Of a stretch of DNA of 53,691 nucleotides, positions 26,048 to 34,614 are shown in pieces (position 1 is the stretch's first letter; each line of letters begins with the position of its first letter). Location: contig JAEZHF010000069.1 in the NCBI GenBank assembly GCA_023416745.1, positions 1 through 53,691 on the forward strand, in the 5' to 3' direction. Source of the DNA: Bacillota bacterium (GTDB lineage: Bacteria > Bacillota > Clostridia > Christensenellales > SZUA-584). Both the position numbers and the translations under genes were made by a program. The notes under the pieces are model-generated. The model saw only the letters and a program-made list of their open reading frames with translations. It had not been told where the DNA came from and ran no database searches.

Positions 26048-27733
26048 ATGCTGAACCGACTCATCATAAAAAACATAGCTTTAATAGACGTGCTCGAGGT
26101 GGATTTTGCCGATGGGCTCAACGTGCTGTCCGGCGAAACGGGCGCGGGCAAATCCATCATCATCGATTCCGTCAATCTGGTGCTGGGGGAGCGGGCGGAC
26201 CGCGAGCTGATACGCACGGGCGCGCAGACCGCTTCGGTGGAAGCCTGGTTTGGCGATGTCCCCGATGTCGGCGATATATTGAGCGAGCAGCAGATTGAGG
26301 CGGACGGTGAGCTGGTGCTGACAAGGGAACTGACCGCGTCGGGCAAGAACATCTGCCGCGTCAACGGCACGCTGGTGACGCTCTCGGTGCTCAAAGCTTT
26401 AAGCGACCGGCTGGTGGACATCCACGGCCAGCATGAGCATCAGTCGCTGCTGAGCGAGAAAAACCACATGGCGATGCTGGACGGCTTTGACGCAAAGATT
26501 CGGGAAGCTGCAGCCATCGTTTCACAACAGTACGAAGAATATTCGGCCGTGAAGAAACGCCAGAAGTCGCTGTTTGGCAGCGACGGCGACCGCGAACGGC
26601 GCATCGATATACTCAAGTTCCAGATCAGCGAGATCAAACAGGCTGCCGTGAAAGAAGGCGAGGAGGACGAGCTGCTCGCGCAGCGCGCCCGGCTGAACGC
26701 CGCCGAAAAGATTACAGAGGCGCTGACGGCTTCTTATGCGGCGTTGTATGAAGCCGAACCGTTCAACGTGCTGTCGGCGCTCAAGGATACCGGACGCCGG
26801 CTGCAGGGCATCGGCGACGTGGACACGCGCTATGCCGACATGGCGGCAAGGGTGGACGAAGCGTATTACGCGCTGGAGGAAGTGGCCTGTGCCGTCCGCG
26901 ACGAGATGAACGAAGAATTCTTTGATCCGGAAGCGCTGGAGCGCATCGAGGACCGTCTGGCGCTGATCGGCAGCCTGAGGCGCAAATATCAGGACCCGCT
27001 GTTAGCGGGCGCTTTTCTGCGCCGCGCCGAGCAGGAGCTGGAAGACCTGCTGGACAGCGAAGCGCTGCTCAAGGAGCTGGAGGCGAAGGCGAAAACCCTC
27101 AAACAGCAGCTCTATGACAGCTCCGTTAAGCTGTCAGCGCTGCGCCGCGACGCGGCAAAGCGGTTTGAGAAGCTCGTTGTGGCGCAGCTCGGTGACCTCG
27201 GCATGAGCGCTGCCTGTTTCGAGGTCCGGTTCGCGGATCAGCCGGGCATCGGTGAAGCCGTGTTGACGCCGGATGGTATCGATACGGTGGAGTTTTACAT
27301 CTCGACCAACCGGGGCGAGCCTGTTAAACCCTTACGGAAGGTGGCGTCAGGCGGCGAAGTATCGCGCATCATGCTCGCGCTCAAGACCATTGCCGCGGAC
27401 AGGGGCGGCATCCCGACGATGATATTCGACGAGATCGACACGGGCATCAGCGGACGCATCGCGCAGGTGGTGGCCGAAAAGCTCATCGGCATATCCCGCG
27501 GCCGTCAGGTGGTGTGTGTCACGCATCTGCCTCAGATTGCCAGCATGGCGGACAGGCACTTCCTGATATCCAAGCACAGCGACGAAACCTCCACGCGCAC
27601 GCAGCTGCGCGCGATGGATATGCCCGAGAGAACGCGCGAGGTGGCGCGTTTAACGGGCGGAGATTCAAACGTTTCTCTGGCGCATGCGGCCGAGCTGCTT
27701 CAGCGCGCCGAAGATTTCAAAACAGCAATTTAA
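26048..27733 (+). CDS. recN: DNA repair protein RecN
   Basis: SMC-like ATPase of 561 residues acting in double-strand-break repair. The N-terminal Walker A is SGETGAGKSIIIDS, with the long coiled coils in the middle (about residues 150-360) and the C-terminal signature KVASGGEVSRIMLALKTI and Walker B PTMIFDEIDTGISGR. CVTHLPQIASMAD closes the ATPase head. It starts 22 bases after argR with AGGACAGG in front. Confidence 0.95.
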   Translation: MLNRLIIKNIALIDVLEVDFADGLNVLSGETGAGKSIIIDSVNLVLGERADRELIRTGAQTASVEAWFGDVPDVGDILSEQQIEADGELVLTRELTASGKNICRVNGTLVTLSVLKALSDRLVDIHGQHEHQSLLSEKNHMAMLDGFDAKIREAAAIVSQQYEEYSAVKKRQKSLFGSDGDRERRIDILKFQISEIKQAAVKEGEEDELLAQRARLNAAEKITEALTASYAALYEAEPFNVLSALKDTGRRLQGIGDVDTRYADMAARVDEAYYALEEVACAVRDEMNEEFFDPEALERIEDRLALIGSLRRKYQDPLLAGAFLRRAEQELEDLLDSEALLKELEAKAKTLKQQLYDSSVKLSALRRDAAKRFEKLVVAQLGDLGMSAACFEVRFADQPGIGEAVLTPDGIDTVEFYISTNRGEPVKPLRKVASGGEVSRIMLALKTIAADRGGIPTMIFDEIDTGISGRIAQVVAEKLIGISRGRQVVCVTHLPQIASMADRHFLISKHSDETSTRTQLRAMDMPERTREVARLTGGDSNVSLAHAAELLQRAEDFKTAI

Positions 27734-27819
27734 GCAAAGCTTAGAGAATATTTCAAAGTATAAATAGTGCCCTCTCTAACGACACTAAGTTATTATTGGC
27801 TGTCGTGGAGAGGTGCTTA

Positions 27820-29085
27820 TTGAAAACGGTTATCAGAATTTTAGGCATACTGTTTGTTGTCGCGCTGTGCGTCGTTTATTTTTTGCCGGCTGTGCAGAGC
27901 TATTCCAGCATACCCAATGAGATATACATAGAAAAAGGAACGGCCAAAGCCATCGATCTGGGGCTGCCCATGCAGGCGCAGGTCGAGTCTGCCGGTGTGG
28001 TCAGCCTCGGAAGCGAGACGCTGGCCGACGTGACGGGCATGCAAAGCCCGCTGATCATCGAGTCGGTGGGCAGCGGCAACGCAACCATCGAGCTGACGCT
28101 GTTTGGTCTGCCCGTCAAAAGCGTCAAGGTCAACGTCAGCGAGGAGCGCATGGTGATACCCGGCGGTCATAGCATCGGCGTCACGCTTTTCACCAAGGGC
28201 GCGCTGGTGGTGGGCATCACGGGCATCGAGATGGAGAACGGAAACTCAGTAAACCCCGCGCGCGAGGCGGGCATGCTGCCGGGCGATGTGATCACATCTA
28301 TCAACGGGACACAGATCGAGAACGCGGAGCATGTGACGCGCATCATCAACGAAGCGACGGGAGATCTGGACATAACGGTGCTGCGCAATGGCCGGGAGAT
28401 CGGGCTGCATGTCAAGCCGGTGCAGGACTTCTCGGACGGAAAGATGCGCCTGGGCGTTTGGGTGCGCGACAGTACGGCGGGCGTGGGCACGCTCACCTTC
28501 ATCGAACCCAACAGCCGGTGGTTTGCGGGCCTGGGTCACGCTATCACAGACCTGGACACGGGCAGCGTGCTGAGCGTCAAACAGGGTGAGATCTATTTCT
28601 CCGAGATCATCCAGGTCAACAAGGGCGAAAGCGGCATACCGGGCGAGATACAGGGCTTTTTCTCCAGCTCCTCCGGCAACATGGGGCTGATACGCAAAAA
28701 TACGGATTTTGGCATCTACGGTTCGCTGTACGATGATGTGAACTTGGGCAAGTTTACCGAACCCGTGCCGGTTGCGCGGCGGGATGAGGTGCAGCTGGGG
28801 CCGGCCAGCATACTGTCCACCATCGACCACGAGGGCGTGCGCGAGTTCAGCTGCGAGATCGTCAAGCTGGCCGAACAGAGCTTCGCGGGACAGAAAGGCA
28901 TCGTGGTGCGCATCACCGACCAGGAGCTGCTGGACAAGACGGGCGGTATCGTGCAGGGCATGAGCGGCAGCCCCATCATGCAGAACGGCAAGCTGGTGGG
29001 CGCGGTGACGCATGTGTTTGTCAACAACCCGACAAAAGGTTACGGTCTGTATGCGGACTGGATGCTGGAGCAAATGGGAAGCTGA
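27820..29085 (+). CDS. spoIVB: SpoIVB serine peptidase
   Basis: Forespore-made peptidase that crosses into the intermembrane space and triggers pro-sigma-K processing. The 421 residues have an N-terminal membrane anchor (about residues 4-22), a PDZ domain (AREAGMLPGDVITSINGTQIENAE), and the S55 peptidase domain with catalytic histidine H240 in GLGHAITD and serine S384 in GMSGSP. A TTG start at 27820 is used because GGAGAGG lies six bases upstream; an earlier in-frame GTG or TTG would disrupt that spacing. It sits directly before spo0A, as in B. subtilis. Confidence 0.95.
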   Translation: MKTVIRILGILFVVALCVVYFLPAVQSYSSIPNEIYIEKGTAKAIDLGLPMQAQVESAGVVSLGSETLADVTGMQSPLIIESVGSGNATIELTLFGLPVKSVKVNVSEERMVIPGGHSIGVTLFTKGALVVGITGIEMENGNSVNPAREAGMLPGDVITSINGTQIENAEHVTRIINEATGDLDITVLRNGREIGLHVKPVQDFSDGKMRLGVWVRDSTAGVGTLTFIEPNSRWFAGLGHAITDLDTGSVLSVKQGEIYFSEIIQVNKGESGIPGEIQGFFSSSSGNMGLIRKNTDFGIYGSLYDDVNLGKFTEPVPVARRDEVQLGPASILSTIDHEGVREFSCEIVKLAEQSFAGQKGIVVRITDQELLDKTGGIVQGMSGSPIMQNGKLVGAVTHVFVNNPTKGYGLYADWMLEQMGS

Positions 29086-29092
29086 TGTCGAA
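29086..29092 (+). promoter_or_regulatory. 0A box upstream of spo0A
   Basis: TGTCGAA, the seven-base core bound by phosphorylated Spo0A, lies between spoIVB and spo0A, 43 bases before a sigma-H-type -35 element. Single short sites occur by chance, so only position makes it worth noting. Confidence 0.45.
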
Positions 29093-29134
29093 ATATGGAC
29101 GATTTTTACCATTTTTGAAAATTTTACGCACAAA

Positions 29135-29163
29135 GCAGGGATTTATTTTCAATTGTTGAATTA
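29135..29163 (+). promoter_or_regulatory. Sigma-H-type promoter of spo0A
   Basis: GCAGGGATT (one mismatch to RNAGGAWWW), an 11-base spacer and GTTGAATTA (a full match to RNNGAATWW). It lies about 62 bases before the spo0A start. The sporulation-phase promoter of spo0A in B. subtilis is also sigma-H dependent. Confidence 0.55.
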
Positions 29164-29225
29164 GGTTAAAAGTTAACAATATTGAAACATCACGCTGGCC
29201 GCAGCGTAACAGCAAGGAGTTGAAG

Positions 29226-30011
29226 ATGGATGTCAAAACCGACAAGCCTAAATTTCGCACATTGCTGGCGGATAACAACCGAGACTACCTCCGGGTGGTA
29301 TCGGACTATCTTTGTGAAACAGGGCGGTTCATAATCGAAGATTACGCATTCGATGGACGTCAGGCTTATGAGCTGACCCGCACAACAAAACCCGACCTGC
29401 TTATTCTGGACCTGCTGATGCCTGTACTGGATGGTTTTGCGGTGCTGGAAGAGCTGGCCGCAGCAGGTTACGACGCGGATACCAAAATCGTGATGACCTC
29501 GGCTGTCAGCCTCGATTTTGTACTGAAAAAGGCTCAAAGCAATCACGTCGATTACCTGTTCATCAAGCCGTTTGAGAAGGAGGTTTTCAAACGGCGCCTT
29601 GTGGAGCTGATGACGCAGGACAAGGGAGAATCGGCCGAGTGCGGCCGGACGGAGCCCCGGGCCGATGATATCGTCACCCGGCATATCAAACAGGTCGGCA
29701 TCACGGCGAATATTAAGGGCTATCACTATCTGCGCGATGCGATATTGATGGTGCATCACGACTTTGATCTGATGAGCCGGCTGACCACGGGTTTGTACGC
29801 TTCGGTCGCGGACAAGTACAACTCAACCCCGCAGCGTGTGGAGCGCGCGATGCGTCATGCCATCGAGACGGCATGGAACAGAGGAAGCATTAAGGTGCTG
29901 GAGGATTTCTTCGGCTATACCATATTGGACACCAAGGGCAAGCCCACCAACGGCGAATTTATCGCCATGCTGGCGGACAAGCTCAACACGGAGCTTAAGC
30001 ACGTCGACTAG
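29226..30011 (+). CDS. spo0A: Sporulation master regulator Spo0A
   Basis: Response regulator of 261 residues that commits the cell to sporulation once phosphorylated. The receiver domain has its phospho-acceptor at D62 (LLILDLLMP), switch threonine T91 and lysine K114. The acidic pocket reads L-A-D16-N17, where most Spo0A proteins have two aspartates. The C-terminal DNA-binding domain is fully recognisable: IKGYHYLRDAI, TPQRVERAMRHAIETAW, and GYTILDTKGKPTNGEFIAMLAD. The ATG at 29226 follows AAGGAG by six bases; a TTG at 29220 is too close. A sigma-H-type promoter and 0A box lie upstream. Confidence 0.97.
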   Translation: MDVKTDKPKFRTLLADNNRDYLRVVSDYLCETGRFIIEDYAFDGRQAYELTRTTKPDLLILDLLMPVLDGFAVLEELAAAGYDADTKIVMTSAVSLDFVLKKAQSNHVDYLFIKPFEKEVFKRRLVELMTQDKGESAECGRTEPRADDIVTRHIKQVGITANIKGYHYLRDAILMVHHDFDLMSRLTTGLYASVADKYNSTPQRVERAMRHAIETAWNRGSIKVLEDFFGYTILDTKGKPTNGEFIAMLADKLNTELKHVD

Positions 30012-30105
30012 AATACCGGCCGCCGCCGCCGCATAACTATCATCAAAGGCGAAAAATCCCTGCCGATACATTTAGGGGGCGGGCGGCTGGCGGAGGCTTG
30101 AGTAG

Positions 30106-30726
30106 GTGTTGGGTAATGCAAAGCGGCGATTGGTGACGGACCTGCTGGATAACAAGGGGCAGTATCTGCTGCTCATTTTTTTCCTCGTGGTGGGCATCAC
30201 CGCCGGTACTTTCACTGTAAATAACATGCAAGAGGGGACAAAAGAAGCGCTGGGCAGCTACACAGGCCAGCTGTTTTTGAGTATCAAAACGTCTTCGGTT
30301 GATTTCTTAAGCGCATTCTTTCATGCGCTGCTGCAGGATATGCTGCTGCTTGGCGTCATCACATTGTTTTCCCTGATGGTGCTGGGTATCCCCTTCATAG
30401 CGCTCACGCTGGTTTTCAAAGGCTTCTGTGTGGGTTTTACGGTGGGGGTGCTCGCGCTGGATCTGGGCGCCGGCGGCCTGCTGGCGATCGTGTTCTGCAT
30501 ATTCCTGCCCAATCTCGTGCTTATTCCCTGCATACTGAAAGCCGGCGTTGCGGGAATCGGGAACGCCGTGGACGTATTCAAAGCACGGCATATCCCCAAA
30601 ACTTCGACTGACAAGCTCATCATGTCCCGGCCTTTGTTTATCAGGATGCTCAAAATCTTTGCCGTTTCGCTGATCGGCGTGCTCATTCAGGCGCTGCTGA
30701 CACCGGTGCTGATCCAGACGTTATAG
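30106..30726 (+). CDS. spoIIM: Stage II sporulation protein M
   Basis: A 206-residue membrane protein of the SpoIIM/DUF95 family, part of the D-M-P complex that remodels septal peptidoglycan and drives engulfment. It shows about five hydrophobic segments: LLLIFFLVVGITAGTF near the start, then MLLLGVITLFSLMVLGIPFIAL, GFCVGFTVGVLALDL, LLAIVFCIFLPNLVLIPC and a last one near the C terminus. A GTG start is taken, nine bases after GGAGG; the TTG at 30109 is an alternative. It lies 95 bases after spo0A. Confidence 0.9.
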   Translation: MLGNAKRRLVTDLLDNKGQYLLLIFFLVVGITAGTFTVNNMQEGTKEALGSYTGQLFLSIKTSSVDFLSAFFHALLQDMLLLGVITLFSLMVLGIPFIALTLVFKGFCVGFTVGVLALDLGAGGLLAIVFCIFLPNLVLIPCILKAGVAGIGNAVDVFKARHIPKTSTDKLIMSRPLFIRMLKIFAVSLIGVLIQALLTPVLIQTL

Positions 30727-30740
30727 GCGCTATAGCGGCG

Positions 30741-30764
30741 CTGCTTCCCGTTAAAGCAGTTTTT
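30741..30764 (+). terminator. Terminator after spoIIM
   Basis: CTGCTT and AAGCAG form a stem with a seven-base loop, followed by five T residues, 15 bases after the stop codon. It ends the run that begins at the OLE RNA. Confidence 0.7.
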
Positions 30765-30787
30765 CTCTGTATACCGCGAATATTCAG

Positions 30788-30816
30788 TTGTACAAGCTGT
30801 TTAAATGAGGTATAAT
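30788..30816 (+). promoter_or_regulatory. Sigma-A-type promoter of ppdK
   Basis: TTGTAC and a perfect TATAAT with a 17-base spacer, about 60 bases before the ATG. Confidence 0.7.
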
Positions 30817-30833
30817 TTTTGAGCGAGTTTTTT

Positions 30834-30852
30834 TGCGGTTTTAATAACCGCA
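30834..30852 (+). other. Leader hairpin of ppdK
   Basis: TGCGGTT and AACCGCA form a seven-base stem with a five-base loop in the 5' leader, after a run of T. It ends about 10 bases before the GAAGGAG ribosome site, so it probably shields the messenger end and not the ribosome site. Confidence 0.5.
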
Positions 30853-30876
30853 GTATCATTTTGAAGGAGTTGTGAA

Positions 30877-33510
30877 ATGTCAAAACAGTATGTGTATCTT
30901 TTTAGCGAAGGCAATGCGTCCATGAAAAACCTTCTGGGCGGCAAAGGGGCTAATCTGGCCGAGATGACCGGCCTTGGACTGCCGGTGCCGCAGGGTTTTA
31001 CAGTGTCGACTGAAGCCTGCACCCGTTATTACGATGACGGAAAAATGGTGGCCGACGAGATCATTGATCAGATATTTGCCGCTATGGTCAAAATGGAAGA
31101 AATCAATGAAAAGAAGTTCGGCGATCCAATAAATCCGTTGCTGGTCTCCGTCCGTTCAGGCGCGCGCGCGTCGATGCCGGGCATGATGGACACGATATTG
31201 AACCTGGGTCTCACCGACGTGGCCGTTGAGGGTTTGGCTAAACTGACCCAGAACGAGCGCTTTGCTTTCGACAGCTACCGCCGCTTCATCCAGATGTTCT
31301 CCGACGTTGTGATGAACATTCCCAAGGCCAAGTTCGAAGAGATTCTGGACGATGTGAAAGAAGAAAAGGGCGCCAAGAGCGATACCGACCTGACAGCAGC
31401 CGACTTAAAGCTGGTTGTTCAAAGATACAAAGCGCTGTACCTCGTCGAGCAGGGTGTGGACTTCCCGCAGGATCCCAAGGTGCAGCTGATGGAATCCATC
31501 AAAGCCGTGTTCCGTTCGTGGGACAACCCGCGTGCCATCGTATACCGCCGCATGAACGACATCCCGGGCGACTGGGGGACAGCCGTCAATGTACAGGCGA
31601 TGGTGTTTGGCAACATGGGCAACGACTCGGGCACCGGCGTGGCGTTCACCCGCAACCCTTCTACCGGTGAGAAAAAACTGTACGGCGAGTTCCTGATGAA
31701 CGCACAGGGCGAGGACGTTGTTGCCGGTATCCGCACACCCAAGGCCATCTCCGAGCTGCAGGACACGATGCCCGCGGTGTATGACCAGTTCGTTGGCATT
31801 GCCAAGACGCTGGAAGACCATTACCGCGATATGCAGGACATGGAGTTCACCATCGAGAAGGGCAAGCTCTACATGCTGCAGACCAGAAACGGCAAGCGCA
31901 CCGCGGCAGCCGCGCTGAAGATTGCGGTTGATCTCGTCAACGAGGGCAAGCTTAGCAAGGAAGAAGCGCTGCTCAAGGTGGATCCCAAGCAGCTGGACGC
32001 GCTGCTGCACCCGACGTTTGATCCCAAAGCGCTGGCAGCGGCCAAGCCGATCGCGAAAGGACTTGCGGCTTCTCCCGGCGCAGCCTGCGGCAAGGTCTAT
32101 TTCACAGCTGACGATGCTGTGGCGGCTGCGGAAGCGGGCGAGAAGGTCATTCTTGTCCGTCTGGAGACCTCTCCGGAAGATATCGAAGGCATGTATGCTG
32201 CCGAGGGCATATTGACGGCCAGAGGCGGCATGACATCTCACGCCGCTGTGGTGGCGCGCGGCATGGGCACCTGCTGTGTATCCGGCTGCGGCGACATCAT
32301 GATTGCTGAAAAGACCAAGACAATGTCCGCCGTGAACGGTTCCGTTTTCCGCGAGGGAGATTATATTTCGCTGGACGGCACCACGGGCAACGTTTACGGC
32401 CAGGCGATTGCGACAGAGCCCGCTGAGCTGACGGGCGACTTCGGCATCATCATGGAATGGGCCGACGAAGTGCGTACGCTCAAGGTGAGAACAAACGCCG
32501 ATACACCCAAGGATGCCGCTCAGGCGATTCACTTTGGCGCTGAAGGCATTGGCCTTTGCCGCACAGAGCACATGTTCTTCAACGAAGACCGCATTCCCGC
32601 GATGCGCGAGATGATCGTGTCCAAGACGGCGGAACAGCGCATCCGCGCGCTCGCCAAGCTGCTGCCGATGCAAAAGCAGGACTTCAAGGGCATCTATGAG
32701 GCAATGGGCGAGCTGCCGGTAACGATCCGCCTGCTGGACCCGCCGCTGCACGAGTTCCTCCCGCAGGATGAGGATGACATCAAGGCGCTGGCCAAAGAGA
32801 TGATCATTCCCGTCGAAGAGCTGCGTTTAACGATTGCAAATCTGCATGAGTTCAACCCGATGATGGGTCACAGAGGCTGCCGTCTGGCGGTTTCCTATCC
32901 GGAAATGGCCGAGATGCAGGCGCGGGCTATCATGGAAGCCGCTATCGAAGTGGCGCAGGAAAAGGGCATCAAGGTTGTGCCCGAGATCATGATCCCGCTG
33001 GTCGGCGAGATCAAAGAGCTCAAGTACGTGAAGGATATCGTTGTGAAAGCCTGCGAAGACGTGATCGCCGAGAAGGGCACCGCGATCAAGTATCTGGTTG
33101 GCACAATGATCGAGATTCCGCGCGCGGCGCTGACGGCGGACGAAATCGCGGTGGAAGCGGAGTTCTTCTCGTTCGGCACCAACGATTTGACGCAGATGAC
33201 GTTCGGCTTCTCGCGCGATGACGCGGGCAAGTTCTTGGACGACTACTACAACAAGAAGGTGTACGAGTCCGATCCGTTCGCGAAGCTGGATCAGAAGGGC
33301 GTCGGCAAGCTGGTCAAGATGGCTGTGGAGCTGGGCCGCAAGACCCGCCCGGACATCAAGCTGGGTATCTGCGGCGAACACGGCGGCGAAGCCAGCTCCA
33401 TCAAGTTCTGCCACGACACCGGCCTCGACTATGTGTCATGCTCGCCTTTCCGCGTACCGATTGCGCGTCTGGCGGCGGCTCACGCGGCCATTCTGGCAAA
33501 AAAAGCGTAA
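30877..33510 (+). CDS. ppdK: Pyruvate, phosphate dikinase
   Basis: Interconverts pyruvate, ATP and phosphate with phosphoenolpyruvate, AMP and pyrophosphate; 877 residues, the standard bacterial length. The N-terminal nucleotide domain has GGKGANLAEM and VSVRSGARASMPGMMDTILNLG, the swivelling phosphohistidine domain has GGMTSHAAVVARGMG with H455 and the regulatory threonine T453 two residues before, and the C-terminal TIM barrel has LGICGEHGGEASS and SCSPFRVPIARLAAAHA. Strong ribosome site GAAGGAG. In anaerobic Clostridia it takes the place of, or complements, pyruvate kinase. Followed by a terminator. Confidence 0.97.
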   Translation: MSKQYVYLFSEGNASMKNLLGGKGANLAEMTGLGLPVPQGFTVSTEACTRYYDDGKMVADEIIDQIFAAMVKMEEINEKKFGDPINPLLVSVRSGARASMPGMMDTILNLGLTDVAVEGLAKLTQNERFAFDSYRRFIQMFSDVVMNIPKAKFEEILDDVKEEKGAKSDTDLTAADLKLVVQRYKALYLVEQGVDFPQDPKVQLMESIKAVFRSWDNPRAIVYRRMNDIPGDWGTAVNVQAMVFGNMGNDSGTGVAFTRNPSTGEKKLYGEFLMNAQGEDVVAGIRTPKAISELQDTMPAVYDQFVGIAKTLEDHYRDMQDMEFTIEKGKLYMLQTRNGKRTAAAALKIAVDLVNEGKLSKEEALLKVDPKQLDALLHPTFDPKALAAAKPIAKGLAASPGAACGKVYFTADDAVAAAEAGEKVILVRLETSPEDIEGMYAAEGILTARGGMTSHAAVVARGMGTCCVSGCGDIMIAEKTKTMSAVNGSVFREGDYISLDGTTGNVYGQAIATEPAELTGDFGIIMEWADEVRTLKVRTNADTPKDAAQAIHFGAEGIGLCRTEHMFFNEDRIPAMREMIVSKTAEQRIRALAKLLPMQKQDFKGIYEAMGELPVTIRLLDPPLHEFLPQDEDDIKALAKEMIIPVEELRLTIANLHEFNPMMGHRGCRLAVSYPEMAEMQARAIMEAAIEVAQEKGIKVVPEIMIPLVGEIKELKYVKDIVVKACEDVIAEKGTAIKYLVGTMIEIPRAALTADEIAVEAEFFSFGTNDLTQMTFGFSRDDAGKFLDDYYNKKVYESDPFAKLDQKGVGKLVKMAVELGRKTRPDIKLGICGEHGGEASSIKFCHDTGLDYVSCSPFRVPIARLAAAHAAILAKKA

Positions 33511-33527
33511 ACGAAACGGCCATAAAA

Positions 33528-33556
33528 GGGACGGGTTACTGACCCGTCTCTTTTTT
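33528..33556 (+). terminator. Terminator of ppdK
   Basis: GGGACGGGT and ACCCGTCTC form a nine-base stem with a five-base loop followed by TTTTTT. Confidence 0.9.
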
Positions 33557-33606
33557 ATCCTGAGCAGACAAGCAGGAATTTTACGATGTTTGTGTAAATT
33601 ATACAT

Positions 33607-34614
33607 ATGGACGATCAGCAGACCTGCTTCAGGCAGGAATACGAACAGCGCGAATACGAGATACTGTCCGGTTACGCGGCCAAAGCGGTGGAATCCCAAG
33701 GGCGGCAAAAGCCCATGGAGCCCTGTCCGCTGCGTACGGATTTTCAGCGCGACCGTGACCGCATCATCCACTGCAAGTCGTTCCGGCGGCTGAAGCACAA
33801 AACGCAGGTGTTTCTCTCGCCGGAGGGGGACCATTACCGCACGCGGCTGACACATACGCTGGAAGTCGCGCAGATCGCGCGGACAATATCGCGGTGCCTG
33901 AGGCTGAACGAGGACCTGACGGAGGCCATCGCGCTGGGGCACGACCTGGGGCATACGCCGTTCGGGCACGCGGGCGAGCGGGTGCTGGCGGAGCTGGCCG
34001 GGCATTTTGAACACAACGAACAGAGTCTGCGGGTGGTGGAGGAGCTGGAAGGCGGCACGGGGCTCAACCTCACCTTTGAGGTGCGTGACGGCATACTCAA
34101 CCATAAAAAGGGCTGCCGGCCTGCCACGCTGGAGGGGCTGGTTGTCAACTACGCGGACAGGATCGCCTATATCAACCACGACATCGACGACGCGCTGCGG
34201 GCAGGCATCATCGCGTGCATCCCCGAGGAATGCACGCGGGGGCTGGGGCTGACGCACGGAGAGCGCATCAACGCGATGATATCCGATATCGTGAGGAGCA
34301 GCAACGGGCTGCCGATCATCCGCATGTCGCCCGCAGCGGAAGCGCTGACGGACAAGCTTCGCGAGTTCATGTTTGAGAATGTCTACCTCGGGTCCATGGC
34401 CAAGGAGGAGGAGGGCAAGGCGGAGAACATGATCCGTCTGCTGTACCGTTATTTCACGGATGATCCGTCCAAGATGGGGCCCGAAGCGCAGCGGCGCGCA
34501 CAAAAGGACGGCTTAAAGCAGGCCGTGACGGATTATATCGCGGGCATGACGGACCGGTATGCGGTCAAGCTGTTTCGCGAAATCTACGTACCGAAAGGCT
34601 GGGAAAAGTATTAG
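33607..34614 (+). CDS. dgt: dGTP triphosphohydrolase (HD domain)
   Basis: HD-domain enzyme of 335 residues that splits dNTPs to nucleoside and triphosphate. The metal motif is visible: RTRLTHTLEVAQIAR, then ALGHDLGHTPFGHAGE, and the RDRDRIIHCKSFRRLKHKTQVF segment typical of the short Firmicutes type. Later NYADRIAYINHDIDDA carries the last aspartate ligand. The ATG at 33607 fits family alignments, but no purine-rich ribosome site precedes it, unlike most genes here. The gene ends on the first base of dnaG (TAGTG). Confidence 0.9.
   Translation: MDDQQTCFRQEYEQREYEILSGYAAKAVESQGRQKPMEPCPLRTDFQRDRDRIIHCKSFRRLKHKTQVFLSPEGDHYRTRLTHTLEVAQIARTISRCLRLNEDLTEAIALGHDLGHTPFGHAGERVLAELAGHFEHNEQSLRVVEELEGGTGLNLTFEVRDGILNHKKGCRPATLEGLVVNYADRIAYINHDIDDALRAGIIACIPEECTRGLGLTHGERINAMISDIVRSSNGLPIIRMSPAAEALTDKLREFMFENVYLGSMAKEEEGKAENMIRLLYRYFTDDPSKMGPEAQRRAQKDGLKQAVTDYIAGMTDRYAVKLFREIYVPKGWEKY

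Noticed and set aside
27734..27819. Sigma-F/G promoter before spoIVB
   Set aside because: A GTATA-like -35 is present but no CATAMTA-like -10 at the right distance.
16872..28195. Identical GGHSIGVTL in TepA and SpoIVB
   Set aside because: The nine residues occur in unrelated folds, each in a normal family position (nucleophile elbow in TepA, pre-PDZ segment in SpoIVB); chance similarity.
30065..30072. Sigma-E -10-like ATACATT before spoIIM
   Set aside because: No matching -35 element at 14-15 bases spacing was found, so a sigma-E promoter is not claimed.
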